Positions 1 through 8,734 of a stretch of 64,000 nucleotides of DNA are shown here, piece after piece (within the stretch, counting starts at the first letter, position 1; each line of letters begins with the position of its first letter). The translations under genes and the position numbers were made by a program. Where the stretch lies: NCBI GenBank assembly GCA_038131165.1, contig JAYPOZ010000015.1:3219-67218 (forward strand), given 5' to 3'. The notes under the pieces are model-generated. The model searched no databases and had not been told where the DNA came from. It worked only from the letters and a program-made list of their open reading frames with translations. This DNA comes from UBA6544 sp038131165. GTDB lineage: Bacteria > Pseudomonadota > Alphaproteobacteria > UBA8366.

Positions 1-104
1 AGGCCGAAGACATGCAGATCGAAGGCGCGAATTTGGTCGGTACCTTCAACATGGGCGGCGCGGGTGTAGCCAACTACGTCAGTATTCTGGAATCCCTTAA
101 ATAA
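1..104 (+). CDS. Thiolase family protein (C-terminal fragment)
   Basis: Only the last 33 residues are in the window, read from base 3 and ending at TAA 102-104. The tail contains GTFNMGGAGVANYVSILE, which resembles the C-terminal glycine-rich loop of SCP2-type thiolases (acetyl-CoA acetyltransferases), where it closes the CoA-binding active site. A thiolase would fit the many acyl-CoA genes nearby, including the AcuI-like reductase 180 bases downstream. The fragment is too short to choose between degradative and lipid-transfer-type thiolases. Confidence 0.6.
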   Translation, partial: AEDMQIEGANLVGTFNMGGAGVANYVSILESLK

Positions 105-284
105 CGAGGCGGTATCGCCGGCGCGGTAGACGGCGAAAACCGATCTCGCGGTCGACGGGGCCGCGCGACGCCCGCACTTTCCGCGGCCTTGTGGCATGCG
201 GTTCTCGACGCTCAACCTTGCCGGTCGCGGAAGCAGGCTCTATATCCGACGCTCAATAAATTCCAATCGAGAGGGATGGGAACC

Positions 285-1280
285 ATGGCCGAGACATTCA
301 AGGCGCTGATGCTAACCGAGGCTGACGGCAAGGTCGGCAATGAAGTGTGCGAATTGTCGACGGATGCCTTGCCTGAGGGCGACGTTCTGGTCCGCGTCGA
401 GTATTCCGACGTCAACTACAAGGACGGCATGGTGGTCAATGGGATCGGGGGCCTCGTGCGGAAATATCCGCACGTGCCGGGCATCGACTTTGCGGGTGTC
501 GTCGCGGAATCCTCGCACGGTCGCTACAAGGCCGGCGACAAGGTCGTCCTCACCGGCTGGCGCGTCGGCGAAGTCCATTGGGGCGGTTACGCCCAAATGG
601 CGCGCGTCAATGGGGATTGGCTCGTCCCGCTGCCGGAGGGCTTGTCGACACGGCAGGCGATGGCTGTCGGAACCGCCGGCCTGACGTCGATGTTGTGCGT
701 GATGGCCTTGGAGGATCACGGTCTCACCCCGGCCGACGGGCCGGTTCTGGTGACGGGCGCGGGCGGTGGCGTTGGATCGGTCGCGGTCGCGATCCTGGCG
801 CGGCTTGGTTATACGGTTGGCGCCTCGACCGGCCGTGACGCGCTGCATGACTATCTGAAGGGGCTCGGCGCATCTCAGATCGTCGCCCGCGCCGACCTTT
901 CGGAGCCGAACAAGCGTCCGTTGGAAAGCGAGACCTGGGCCGGAGCCGTCGATACGGTCGGTTCGACCACGCTCGCCCGTGTCCTGGCGCAGATCAAGTA
1001 CGGCGGCTCGGTTGCGGCCTGCGGTCTGGCCGGCGGGCCGAAGCTGGAGACCACCGTCATCCCCTTCCTGTTGCGCGGGGTTAACCTGCTCGGCATCGAT
1101 TCCGTGATGCAGCCGTTCGAGAACCGGGTCCGTGTATGGGACCGCATCGTCAGCGACCTGCCGCACGACAAGCTGGAAGAGATGACCGAGGTGATCGGGC
1201 TTGAGGGTATTGCCGAGGCCGCCTCGTCGATCCTCTCGGGCCAGGTGCGCGGCCGGCTCGTCGTCGACCTCTCCAGCTAG
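285..1280 (+). CDS. acuI: AcuI/YhdH-type acryloyl-CoA reductase (zinc-free MDR)
   Basis: This 331-residue medium-chain dehydrogenase/reductase probably reduces acryloyl-CoA to propionyl-CoA with NADPH in the cytosol, a step used in DMSP and 3-hydroxypropionate breakdown. The N-terminal GroES-like half carries VEYSDVNYKDGMVV and VPGIDFAGVV, typical of the AcuI/YhdH branch, and the Rossmann half has VTGAGGGVGSVAVA. The structural-zinc cysteine cluster of alcohol dehydrogenases is absent. The frame is open upstream, but ATG 285 is preferred because GAGGG lies 9 bases before it and MAETFKALML is a normal family start. Length matches the family. The exact acyl-CoA substrate is inferred. Confidence 0.85.
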   Translation: MAETFKALMLTEADGKVGNEVCELSTDALPEGDVLVRVEYSDVNYKDGMVVNGIGGLVRKYPHVPGIDFAGVVAESSHGRYKAGDKVVLTGWRVGEVHWGGYAQMARVNGDWLVPLPEGLSTRQAMAVGTAGLTSMLCVMALEDHGLTPADGPVLVTGAGGGVGSVAVAILARLGYTVGASTGRDALHDYLKGLGASQIVARADLSEPNKRPLESETWAGAVDTVGSTTLARVLAQIKYGGSVAACGLAGGPKLETTVIPFLLRGVNLLGIDSVMQPFENRVRVWDRIVSDLPHDKLEEMTEVIGLEGIAEAASSILSGQVRGRLVVDLSS

Positions 1281-1287
1281 ATATCCG

Positions 1288-2112
1288 CTATTGCTCGGGC
1301 GCGTCTTCCTCGGGAATGCCCGGATAGACGTTGGCGCCATAGGCTTCGCGGTAGCCTGCGATCTCCTTTGAGGACGGCGCGGCGTAAGTCAGCCGCTTGC
1401 TGGTATAGCCTCCCATCAACCGGGAGAGCTTGACCGCCGCCTCGCCCTGTTTGATCAGTGCCGCGATGCCGTTCAAGACGGGTGTGCCGTCGTCGATCCG
1501 GTCGATGCCGCTGTCGGCGAGCAGGGCGACGACGACGCCGCCCGCGGCCAGCAGCACTTCGGCCCCGCCTCTGCTGGCGTCGGCTCCGGCATCGGAGAAG
1601 CGGCGCAGGAGGTCGGTGCGTTTCGCCGGTTCCCGGCAAGCGTTCTCCAGATCGAAGATGCGGGGGAAATCCATCGGATACATGCCGACGAGACGGTCTT
1701 CCGCATCCGCATATTGGACCATGTCGAGCAGGCGGGGACGGTATTTCTCGTTGATCGTCACCAGTCCGAAACGCTCGCCCATCGTGCGCATGACGTTCAT
1801 CGAATTCTGACCGAGACCCAGGACCGGAAAATCCGCGATTTCCCGGGCCTCGCGCAATCCCGGATCGCCGATGTTGCCGATCAGGAAGGCATCGAATCCT
1901 TCCTCGATCGCGCGATGCACGTTCTCCAGAATCTCGACCGTCTGCAGGAACGCGAGATAGCGGTACTGGTCGCCGGTCCCGCCCTGCCGTTCGATACCGT
2001 GGATTTCGACGGTGGTGTCGGGGTCGCAGGCGGCGTCGATCACGCGCCGCAAGACGGCGTTATAGGCCGGAAAGCGGCCTTCTCGCGTGACGCTTTGGTA
2101 CCAAATTTTCAT
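1288..2112 (-). CDS. Asp/Glu/hydantoin racemase-fold protein lacking both catalytic cysteines
   Basis: This 274-residue protein has the two-lobed aspartate/glutamate/hydantoin racemase fold. IGDPGLREARE (81-91) and VLGLGQNSM (97-105) match family landmarks. In active racemases a cysteine precedes the DPGL motif and a second sits in an LLGC-type strand. Here these positions read asparagine (about residue 80) and alanine (about 190, in LLAAGGV). Ordinary two-base racemisation is therefore unlikely, and a lyase- or isomerase-like role or loss of activity are alternatives. It lies 6 bases after the 2-hydroxyacid dehydrogenase on the same strand, so the two are probably co-transcribed. Confidence 0.75.
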   Translation of the reverse strand: MKIWYQSVTREGRFPAYNAVLRRVIDAACDPDTTVEIHGIERQGGTGDQYRYLAFLQTVEILENVHRAIEEGFDAFLIGNIGDPGLREAREIADFPVLGLGQNSMNVMRTMGERFGLVTINEKYRPRLLDMVQYADAEDRLVGMYPMDFPRIFDLENACREPAKRTDLLRRFSDAGADASRGGAEVLLAAGGVVVALLADSGIDRIDDGTPVLNGIAALIKQGEAAVKLSRLMGGYTSKRLTYAAPSSKEIAGYREAYGANVYPGIPEEDAPEQ

Positions 2113-2118
2113 CAGAGA

Positions 2119-3069
2119 TCAACCGTTCAGGACGCGGGTCGGGGCTCCGTCCAGGAAAGCAGCGATATCCGCGGCGGCATCGCTGTACATCTTCGAGATG
2201 TTGTCCTCTGCGACGTAACCCATATGCGGGGTCAACAGAACATTCTCCAACGACCGCAGCGGGTGATCGGCGGGCAACGGCTCGACCTCGTAGACGTCGA
2301 TACCCGCGCCGGCAATGCGTTTGCCGCGCAGCGCGTCCATCAAGGCGTCGGCATCGACAATGGGGCCGCGCGACGTATTGACCAGATAGGCGGAGGGCTT
2401 CATGCGGGCGATATCCGTGGCGCCGATCAGGCCACGGCTGCGGTCGCTCAGAATAAGATGGATGGAGATATAATCCGATTCTGCCATGAGCGTGTCCTTG
2501 TCGACACGGCCGACGCCGACTTCCGCCGCGCGCTCGTCCGTCAGGTTCTGGCTCCAGGCAATGACGTTCATGCCGAACGCCTTGCCGACCGTGGCGACGG
2601 CACTGCCCAGTTTGCCGAGGCCGATCACCCCGAGAGTCTTGCCGCGAAGATCGCCGTTCAGGCGAGTCTGCCATTTGCCCGCCTTCATGGCATTGTCGTG
2701 CGCCGGAATATGACACGCGAGACCGAGGATCATTGCCCAGGCCAGTTCGGCGGTCGGCTGGCCGGCTCCGCCGGTGCCGCAGACCGTAATCCCGCGGGCC
2801 TTCGCCGCCTCCATGTCGAAAGACAGGTTTCGCATTCCCGTCGTGATCAGAAGCTTCAATTTGGGGAGCCGTTCCAGCAAGCTTGCAGGAAAGGGCGTGC
2901 GCTCGCGCATCCCGACGACGATCTCGAAATCGGCAAGTTTTGCCGCGGCGTCGTCCTCGTCGGCAAAGGGAGCGTCGAATACGGTGAGGTCGGCCCGGCC
3001 TTGCAGCGAGCTCCAGTCGCCGAGATCGAGCGCAACATTCAGATAATCGTCGAGGATGGCTACGCGCAT
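2119..3069 (-). CDS. D-2-hydroxyacid dehydrogenase family protein
   Basis: This 316-residue NAD-dependent D-2-hydroxyacid dehydrogenase interconverts a 2-oxoacid and its D-hydroxyacid in the cytosol. The nucleotide-binding loop is GVIGLGKLGSAVATVG (about 145-160). The catalytic triad is visible: Arg in NTSRGPIV, Glu near VYEVEPLP and His in LLTPHMGY. The frame runs far upstream, but ATG 3069 gives the normal start MRVAILDDY and has AGGA about 9 bases upstream. It is the first gene of a two-gene unit with the racemase-fold protein. The substrate is unknown; the pair suggests processing of a chiral acid. Confidence 0.85.
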   Translation of the reverse strand: MRVAILDDYLNVALDLGDWSSLQGRADLTVFDAPFADEDDAAAKLADFEIVVGMRERTPFPASLLERLPKLKLLITTGMRNLSFDMEAAKARGITVCGTGGAGQPTAELAWAMILGLACHIPAHDNAMKAGKWQTRLNGDLRGKTLGVIGLGKLGSAVATVGKAFGMNVIAWSQNLTDERAAEVGVGRVDKDTLMAESDYISIHLILSDRSRGLIGATDIARMKPSAYLVNTSRGPIVDADALMDALRGKRIAGAGIDVYEVEPLPADHPLRSLENVLLTPHMGYVAEDNISKMYSDAAADIAAFLDGAPTRVLNG

Positions 3070-3190
3070 GTGTCGTTTTCCTATTGAATCCGGGTTAGAG
3101 ATTGCTTGGCACTTTATATGCATGGTTTCGGGAGCGCACGGGGTTTCCGGCCGTCCGTCCCGGTAGCCGACTTGTCTGGAGATGAGAACG

Positions 3191-3460
3191 ATGAAACGGT
3201 TGTTGCCCATTTTGTTCCTGACGCTCGCCTTTGGCGCGACCGGCTGCGGTGCTTTGGACACTATCTTCCAAGAGCGGTATTCTGAACATGCACCGACCGA
3301 GACCAAGGTGCTCACGCGTCCCTGGTTCGAGCGTGACAAGCCGACAAACCTGGAGCCGGTCTACTGTTACAAGACGCTGGTAGAATTGGAGTGTTACGAC
3401 AAAGCCCGGCCCGGCGACGAGCGGCCGGCCGTTTGGACGTATCAGGCGGTCAAGCCTTAG
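3191..3460 (+). CDS. Small predicted lipoprotein
   Basis: This 89-residue protein has a short basic start, a hydrophobic stretch (LLPILFLTLAFGA) and a lipobox-like ATGC at about residues 15-18. It is therefore probably exported and lipidated at that cysteine. The remainder is short and contains two further cysteines (CYKTLVELECY). ATG 3191 is chosen over ATG 3182 because GGAG at 3178-3181 is properly spaced for it. No function is recognised. The Sel1-repeat gene overlaps its 3' end in another frame, suggesting coupled expression. Confidence 0.65.
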   Translation: MKRLLPILFLTLAFGATGCGALDTIFQERYSEHAPTETKVLTRPWFERDKPTNLEPVYCYKTLVELECYDKARPGDERPAVWTYQAVKP

Positions 3461-4140
3461 CCCGGCTTCGCGGCGCGGGGGCCGCGTTTATTGTCTCCTT
3501 GATTCTCCTTTCGGTGCTGTCGAACGGCACTGGCCAGGCCGCTGAACGGCCCCTGCCCGGGGACTATCTGCCGGCCTACCGGGCAGCGGCGGAACGCGGC
3601 GATCCGAAATCTCAGTTCTACCTCGGACTTCGGTACGAAGAAGGCGTGTCCGCCGCGCCGGATTACGAGACGGCGGCGCATTGGTATGGCAAGGCGGCGG
3701 CTCAAGGCGTGCGTCAGGCCGCTTTCCGTTTGGGAGTGCTTTATCAGGAGGGCCGTATCGGCGGAGCGCCGGCTCCAGGCCGCGCTGCCCGCTGGTACCG
3801 CGAGGCGGCGGAGGCGGGATTGCCGGAAGCGCAATTTAATCTCGCCTATCTCTATGAGCGCGGACTTGGCATCGATGCCGATGGTGCCCAGGCGGCTGTT
3901 TGGTATCGCCGGGCGGCCCTGCAGGGGATGACATCCGCGTACAAGGCGCTCGGTGTGCTATTCGCGGCGGGCCGGCTCGTCGAGCGGGACGATGCCAAGG
4001 CGCTGTTTTGGCTGTCATTGCTTGAGAACGAAAGCCGCGGTGACGTCGAGGCGATTCGGTCTTTGATCCGCGGGCGCAATGACGCGGAAATCAATCGCGA
4101 AGTCGAGCGATTAAGAGCGGAATGGCACGCGCAGAAGTAA
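3391..4140 (+). CDS. Secreted Sel1-repeat protein
   Basis: This protein has about four Sel1/TPR-like alpha-helical repeats, seen as recurring A-x(2)-WY-x-x-AA-x-G and LG-x-LY-x-x-G blocks from about residue 60 to 215. Sel1 proteins act as scaffolds for protein-protein contacts. A hydrophobic segment at about 32-44 ends in TGQAAER, consistent with a signal peptide and periplasmic location. The true start is uncertain. ATG 3391 lies inside the upstream lipoprotein gene, and the region before the signal peptide is unusually long and arginine-rich, so initiation nearer 3460 is possible. Partners are unknown. Confidence 0.7.
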   Translation: MLRQSPARRRAAGRLDVSGGQALARLRGAGAAFIVSLILLSVLSNGTGQAAERPLPGDYLPAYRAAAERGDPKSQFYLGLRYEEGVSAAPDYETAAHWYGKAAAQGVRQAAFRLGVLYQEGRIGGAPAPGRAARWYREAAEAGLPEAQFNLAYLYERGLGIDADGAQAAVWYRRAALQGMTSAYKALGVLFAAGRLVERDDAKALFWLSLLENESRGDVEAIRSLIRGRNDAEINREVERLRAEWHAQK

Positions 4141-4190
4141 GCGCTGCACCGTCGCGGATTTACTCTTGTGATAATTTCCGGTTAGGGACG

Positions 4191-4640
4191 TCAGACTTGG
4201 ACGTCGACCGTCGAGCCGCGTTCGCTGCTTGCCGAATTTCCGGTCCCGCCGATTTCGGAGAATGAGGATTTAGCGGCCAAGAGTGATTGCTGAGCGGCCT
4301 CGGCGGATTGCGAAGGGCCGGTTTCCCGAGCGATATCCTCGTCGCTTCGGATCGATTGCGCCTGGAACGCGGTCTGGGGCGAGACGAGACCCAGATTGGC
4401 TTCGGCCAACCTTTGCAGATCGTTGGTCTCCGCCGCTTCGACATCGTCGCCGGAAATGATCTGGAACGGACTGCCGGTTACCGGGTCCGGCCCGAACTTC
4501 GCCGTAACGGCAACCTCTCGGCGGAGCGATGTGCTGATCTGAGCGCTGGTGGTATTGTCGGTATCCGCGCGCGACGCTGCCGGCCGGACGGATGAGACGC
4601 CCGGTGTCAGTAGACTGGAATCTGTGACAGATGCGACCAT
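4191..4640 (-). CDS. Hypothetical protein, Ser/Ala/Thr-rich
   Basis: A 149-residue reading frame with no recognised family. It is rich in Ser, Thr, Ala and Gln, has no clear transmembrane segment and ends in STVDVQV, resembling small uncharacterised alphaproteobacterial proteins of low complexity. The middle (PDPVTGSPFQIISGDDVE) is the most ordered-looking part. No strong ribosome-binding site precedes ATG 4640; the upstream bases are AT-rich (ATAATAATAATG). The frame is convergent with the Sel1 gene and divergent from fhs. It could be secreted or intrinsically disordered. Confidence 0.45.
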   Translation of the reverse strand: MVASVTDSSLLTPGVSSVRPAASRADTDNTTSAQISTSLRREVAVTAKFGPDPVTGSPFQIISGDDVEAAETNDLQRLAEANLGLVSPQTAFQAQSIRSDEDIARETGPSQSAEAAQQSLLAAKSSFSEIGGTGNSASSERGSTVDVQV

Positions 4641-4813
4641 AACATTATTATTATCGTTACTTTTGCGCGAAAATTCAAGAAATTGAATCGATTCCCCGCA
4701 GGCTGGCGGAATGCCCGACCCGGAATTGCGTCTAGAGCGTCTCGAGATTCTCGTGGTATACTAAATGCCAAGAGAGGGTTGTCCGACTGTCTGCGGGCCG
4801 AAAGCTGGGTGTT

Positions 4814-4841
4814 CCGCGCCTGACGGGGTTGTCAGGGGCGG
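4814..4841 (+). promoter_or_regulatory. Hairpin in the fhs leader
   Basis: Arms 4814-4824 and 4831-4841 pair over 11 positions with a single G-G mismatch around a 6-base loop, about 85 bases before the fhs start. The leader is nearly 300 bases long. The hairpin could be part of a regulatory leader, but it does not match a riboswitch that I recognise. Confidence 0.35.
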
Positions 4842-4924
4842 GGATCATGGTCAAAGCTAAGCGTGACGAAATAACAATATGGCTCCGGCGATGACGCGGG
4901 AGCCCGGCTAGGGAGGATACGGGG

Positions 4925-6598
4925 ATGGCGAAGAGCGATATTGAAATCGCCCGCGAAGCGAAGATGAAACCGATCGCCGAGATCGGCGGGAAGCTGGGCA
5001 TTCCGGAAGAGGCGCTGCTTCAGTATGGCCCGAGCAAGGCGAAGATCTCCTTCGAATTTATCAATTCCCTAAAAGACAAGCCGGACGGAAAGCTCGTCCT
5101 GGTCACCGCCATCACGCCGACGCCCGCGGGCGAAGGCAAGACGACGATGACCGTGGGTCTCGGCGATGGTTTGAACCGGATCGGCAAGAAGGCCGCCATC
5201 TGTCTGCGCGAGCCGAGCCTTGGCCCCTGTTTCGGCATGAAGGGCGGGGCCGCCGGCGGCGGTTATGCGCAGGTCGTCCCCATGGAGGACATCAACCTTC
5301 ATTTCACCGGCGACATGCACGCCATCGGCGTGGCGCACAATCTGCTCTCCGCCATGGTCGACAACCACATCTATTGGGGCAATGGCGAGGAACTCGATGC
5401 CCGGCGGATTCAATGGCGCCGCGTCGTCGATATGAACGACCGCGCGCTCCGCGACGTGGTGGCCTCGCTGGGCGGCGTCGCCAACGGTTTCCCGCGGCAG
5501 ACCGGCTTCGATATTACCGTCGCTTCCGAAATCATGGCGATCTTCTGTCTGGCGACCGATCTGCAGGACCTGAGCCGCCGCCTTGCCAATATCGTCGTCG
5601 GCTTCACCCGTGACCGCAAACCGGTTCGGGCGGGCGCCCTCAAGGCAGACGGATCGATGACGGCCCTGCTCAAGGATGCGCTGGCTCCCAATCTCGTACA
5701 GACGCTCGAGAACAATCCCGCAATCGTCCACGGCGGGCCCTTTGCGAATATTGCGCATGGCTGCAACACCGCGGTGGCGACGAAGACCATGCTGAAGATG
5801 GCCGATATCGTCGTGACCGAAGCCGGCTTCGGCGCCGATCTGGGTGCGGAGAAATTCTTTGACATCAAGTGCCGCAAGGCGGGTCTCAAGCCGGAAGCGG
5901 CGGTGATCGTGGCCACCGTGCGTGCGCTGAAGATGCATGGCGGCGTGGCGCGGGACGACCTCGGTACGGAGAACTTGAGTGCCTTGGAGGCGGGCTTGGC
6001 GAATCTCGACCAGCATATCGAGAATATTAAGAAATTCGGCGTGCCGCCCCTTGTCGGAATCAACCGATTCCACGCAGATACCGATGCCGAACTCCAGATG
6101 ATCAAGGCGCATTGCGAAGCCCAGGGCGTGCCGGCCTACGTGTGCACGCATTGGGCCGATGGCGGTGCCGGTACCGAGGAGATCGCGCGCAAGGTCGTCG
6201 AAGTGCTGGAAAACGGACAGGCGGACTTCAAGCCGCTCTATCCCGACGAGATGCCGCTGATGGAGAAGATCGAAACGGTCGCGCGCGAGATTTACCGCGC
6301 CGATGGCGTCTCCGCCGAAAGCCGGGTGGTGACGCAGATCAAGGATTTCGAGGCCGCCGGGTTCGGCCATTTTCCCGTCTGCATGGCGAAGACGCAGTAC
6401 AGCTTCTCGGCCGATGCCACATTGCGCGGCGCGCCGCGCGGCTTCACGGTGCCGATCCGCGATATCCGGCTGTCGGCGGGCGCGGAGTTCATCGTGGCGA
6501 TCGCGGGCGACATCATGACCATGCCGGGCCTGCCGCGGAATCCGGCAGCCCATAGCATCTTCGTCAATGACGAGGGGCAAATCGAAGGTCTCTTCTAG
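4925..6598 (+). CDS. fhs: Formate--tetrahydrofolate ligase
   Basis: This 557-residue cytosolic enzyme joins formate to tetrahydrofolate using ATP, giving 10-formyl-THF for purine synthesis or formate assimilation. The ATP loop TPTPAGEGKTT (about 64-74) is intact, followed by LREPSLGPCFGMKGGAAGGG, a family signature, and PVRAGALKADGSM. Full family length is reached. ATG 4925 has GGAGGATACGGGG directly upstream. It stands alone, with an unusually long 5' leader and a hairpin after the stop. A 10-formyl-THF-using formyltransferase-like gene occurs at about 36 kb. Confidence 0.97.
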   Translation: MAKSDIEIAREAKMKPIAEIGGKLGIPEEALLQYGPSKAKISFEFINSLKDKPDGKLVLVTAITPTPAGEGKTTMTVGLGDGLNRIGKKAAICLREPSLGPCFGMKGGAAGGGYAQVVPMEDINLHFTGDMHAIGVAHNLLSAMVDNHIYWGNGEELDARRIQWRRVVDMNDRALRDVVASLGGVANGFPRQTGFDITVASEIMAIFCLATDLQDLSRRLANIVVGFTRDRKPVRAGALKADGSMTALLKDALAPNLVQTLENNPAIVHGGPFANIAHGCNTAVATKTMLKMADIVVTEAGFGADLGAEKFFDIKCRKAGLKPEAAVIVATVRALKMHGGVARDDLGTENLSALEAGLANLDQHIENIKKFGVPPLVGINRFHADTDAELQMIKAHCEAQGVPAYVCTHWADGGAGTEEIARKVVEVLENGQADFKPLYPDEMPLMEKIETVAREIYRADGVSAESRVVTQIKDFEAAGFGHFPVCMAKTQYSFSADATLRGAPRGFTVPIRDIRLSAGAEFIVAIAGDIMTMPGLPRNPAAHSIFVNDEGQIEGLF

Positions 6599-6614
6599 CA
6601 GCTTGATGTGGCCG

Positions 6615-6640
6615 CCGGCGGTCTGGATATGGGCCGCCGG
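6615..6640 (+). terminator. Hairpin after fhs, possible terminator
   Basis: Arms 6615-6623 and 6632-6640 form nine base pairs (one U-G) with an 8-base loop, 17 bases after the fhs stop. No T-run follows, so this is only terminator-like or an mRNA 3'-end stabiliser. Confidence 0.35.
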
Positions 6641-6696
6641 TGCGACACATCACTGTTTGCCTCTTCCTCAGTATCCATGCGACGGAGCGATCGAAA

Positions 6697-7641
6697 GTGT
6701 CCGACAGTTATCCCGTTGAGTTGACCGCGCCCGATATAACGCCGTACCGGGCGGGCAATACGGGTCTGGACTATGTCACGAGTTTCGACAGCGGGGTCGG
6801 CGGACCGCATGTGATGATCTCGGCGGTGACTCATGGCAACGAGTTGTGCGGTGCGATCACGCTGGATTTTTTGTTTCGCCGGAACATCCGGCCGAAACGC
6901 GGCAAGCTTACCTTCGCCTTCAACAACTTTCGGGCATTCTTGAACTTCGACCCGGCGCATCCGCTGCTCTCCCGCTTTGTCGACGAGGACTTCAACCGGC
7001 TGTGGTCGCCGGAGGTCCTGGACGGGCCGCGCACAAGCGTCGAACTCGAACGCGCGCGCGAATTGCGGCCGTTCATCGAAACGGTCGATTGTCTGCTGGA
7101 CATCCATTCGATGCAGACGAGCGTGGCGCCGTTGATGCTCTCGGGGCCGCTTGCGAAGGGGCGTGAATTGGCCCGGTCCGTCGGATGCCCGGTCTATGTC
7201 GTCTCCGACGAAGGTCATGCGGCCGGCCGGCGGTTGCGCGACTATGGGGCTTTCGGCGATCCGGCGAGCAATAAGAACGCGCTGCTGGTTGAATGCGGAC
7301 AGCACTGGGAGAAGGCGAGCGCCGACGTCTCGCTGGAGACCGCGCTGCGGTTCCTGATTTCCTGCGATGCGGTCGAAAGGGACAGCGTCGAAGAATACCT
7401 GCAACCCGCCGGCGGCCCGCAGAAGTTTGTCGAAGTGACCGACGTTGTGACCATCAAATCAAATGCCTTTCGATTCTCGGAACCGTATCAGGGCCTGGAA
7501 GTTATCCCGCAGGCGGGAACCTTGCTGGGGATGGACGGCGACGAAGAGGTCCGCACGCCGCACGACAATTGCATTTTGATCATGCCGTCGCGGCGTCTTC
7601 ATCCCGGTCACACCGCGGTCCGTCTCGGCCGATTCCTGTAA
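6697..7641 (+). CDS. Succinylglutamate desuccinylase/aspartoacylase family protein
   Basis: This 314-residue zinc carboxypeptidase-like amidohydrolase probably cleaves an N-acyl amino acid or related amide. The zinc ligands are visible as the H and E of SAVTHGNELCG and the H of LLDIHSMQT, and VECGQHWE later fits the family's catalytic segment. An ATG at 6640 is in frame. GTG 6697 is preferred because GGAG (6684-6687) lies 9 bases upstream and the intervening residues are not family-like. The substrate is unknown. The gene stands alone between fhs and the band-7 gene. Confidence 0.8.
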   Translation: MSDSYPVELTAPDITPYRAGNTGLDYVTSFDSGVGGPHVMISAVTHGNELCGAITLDFLFRRNIRPKRGKLTFAFNNFRAFLNFDPAHPLLSRFVDEDFNRLWSPEVLDGPRTSVELERARELRPFIETVDCLLDIHSMQTSVAPLMLSGPLAKGRELARSVGCPVYVVSDEGHAAGRRLRDYGAFGDPASNKNALLVECGQHWEKASADVSLETALRFLISCDAVERDSVEEYLQPAGGPQKFVEVTDVVTIKSNAFRFSEPYQGLEVIPQAGTLLGMDGDEEVRTPHDNCILIMPSRRLHPGHTAVRLGRFL

Positions 7642-7742
7642 TCGAGCGCCCGGCGGTAGTATTCGCGCCATTTTGTCCCGATATGGTTTAATATCGCACT
7701 TGGCTGCCGTGCCATGGGTTCGGCCAAACGGGAGATGCAGAC

Positions 7743-8729
7743 ATGCCGTTTTTCATAGACGAGCTATCGATCTTCGTGATCGTCTTTATGGCGCTCGCGG
7801 TCCTGATCGTCTTCATGGGCGTCAAGCAGGTACCGCAAGGCACGGAAATGACCGTCGAACGGTTCGGCAGATACACCCGGACGCTGCATCCGGGCCTCAA
7901 TTTGATCGTTCCCTTTGTCGATCGGATCGGAGCCCGAATGAACATGCGCGAGCAGGTTCTCGACGTGCAGAGCCAGGAAGTGATTACCAAGGACAATGCC
8001 CAGGTGACGGCGGACGGCGTGGTGTTCTATCAGGTGATCGACGCGGCGCGTGCCGCCTATGAGGTGAACGACCTGGAGCGCGCGATCCTCAACCTCACGA
8101 TGACCAATATTCGGACTGTTATGGGGTCGATGGATCTCGATATGGTCTTGTCCGAGCGCGACAATATCAACGCGAACCTGCTGAGCGTCGTCGACGAGGC
8201 CACCAATCCTTGGGGGATCAAGGTCACCCGTATCGAGATCAAGGACATCGCGCCGCCGCTTGACCTGGTCGAAGCGATGGGGCGCCAGATGAAGGCCGAG
8301 CGCGAAAAACGCGCCAGCATTCTGGAGGCCGAAGGGGACCGGCAGTCTGAAATTCTGCGGGCCGAAGGCATGAAACAAGCCGCAATCCTGCAGGCGGAAG
8401 GACGCCGGGAAGCCGCGTTCCGCGATGCCGAGGCCCGCGAGCGCGAAGCGGAAGCCGAGGGCAAGGCGACCACCATGGTCTCCGAGGCCATCGCGCAAGG
8501 CAATATCCAGGCGGTGAATTATTTCGTCGCGCAAAAATACGTCGAGGCGCTCGGCAAATTCGCAACCTCGCCCAACGAGAAGATTTTCTTCATGCCGGTG
8601 GAGGCGTCCGGTGTCATCGGCGCCATCGGCGGCATAGCGGAGATCGCGAAGCAAACCTTTGCGGGACCGGGCCCGGCATCGGGTGAAGGCGGCGCGCCCG
8701 CCGGCCGCGGGCCTTGGGAGCCGTCGTAG
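7743..8729 (+). CDS. qmcA: SPFH/band-7 membrane protein (QmcA/stomatin type)
   Basis: This 328-residue SPFH protein has an N-terminal membrane anchor (about 8-27), the band-7 core starting VPQGTEMTVERFGRY, and a charged coiled-coil tail with repeated EAEG/AEGMKQAAI blocks. QmcA-like proteins oligomerise in the inner membrane and help organise membrane domains and quality control. The C-terminus is low-complexity Gly/Pro. GGGAG precedes the ATG. It is followed at once by an NfeD gene, the usual partner of this family, whose SPFH and NfeD products work together. Confidence 0.9.
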   Translation: MPFFIDELSIFVIVFMALAVLIVFMGVKQVPQGTEMTVERFGRYTRTLHPGLNLIVPFVDRIGARMNMREQVLDVQSQEVITKDNAQVTADGVVFYQVIDAARAAYEVNDLERAILNLTMTNIRTVMGSMDLDMVLSERDNINANLLSVVDEATNPWGIKVTRIEIKDIAPPLDLVEAMGRQMKAEREKRASILEAEGDRQSEILRAEGMKQAAILQAEGRREAAFRDAEAREREAEAEGKATTMVSEAIAQGNIQAVNYFVAQKYVEALGKFATSPNEKIFFMPVEASGVIGAIGGIAEIAKQTFAGPGPASGEGGAPAGRGPWEPS

Positions 8730-8734
8730 AGGTC

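Noticed and set aside
5069..6580. A 503-residue minus-strand frame
   Set aside because: It lies wholly opposite fhs; the strong family match on the plus strand and the Arg/His-rich composition mark it as a codon-bias shadow in GC-rich DNA.
8714..8734. TTG start for NfeD at 8714
   Set aside because: It would overlap the band-7 gene end and add residues unlike the family; ATG 8735 gives a normal N-terminus, though the ribosome site is not decisive.
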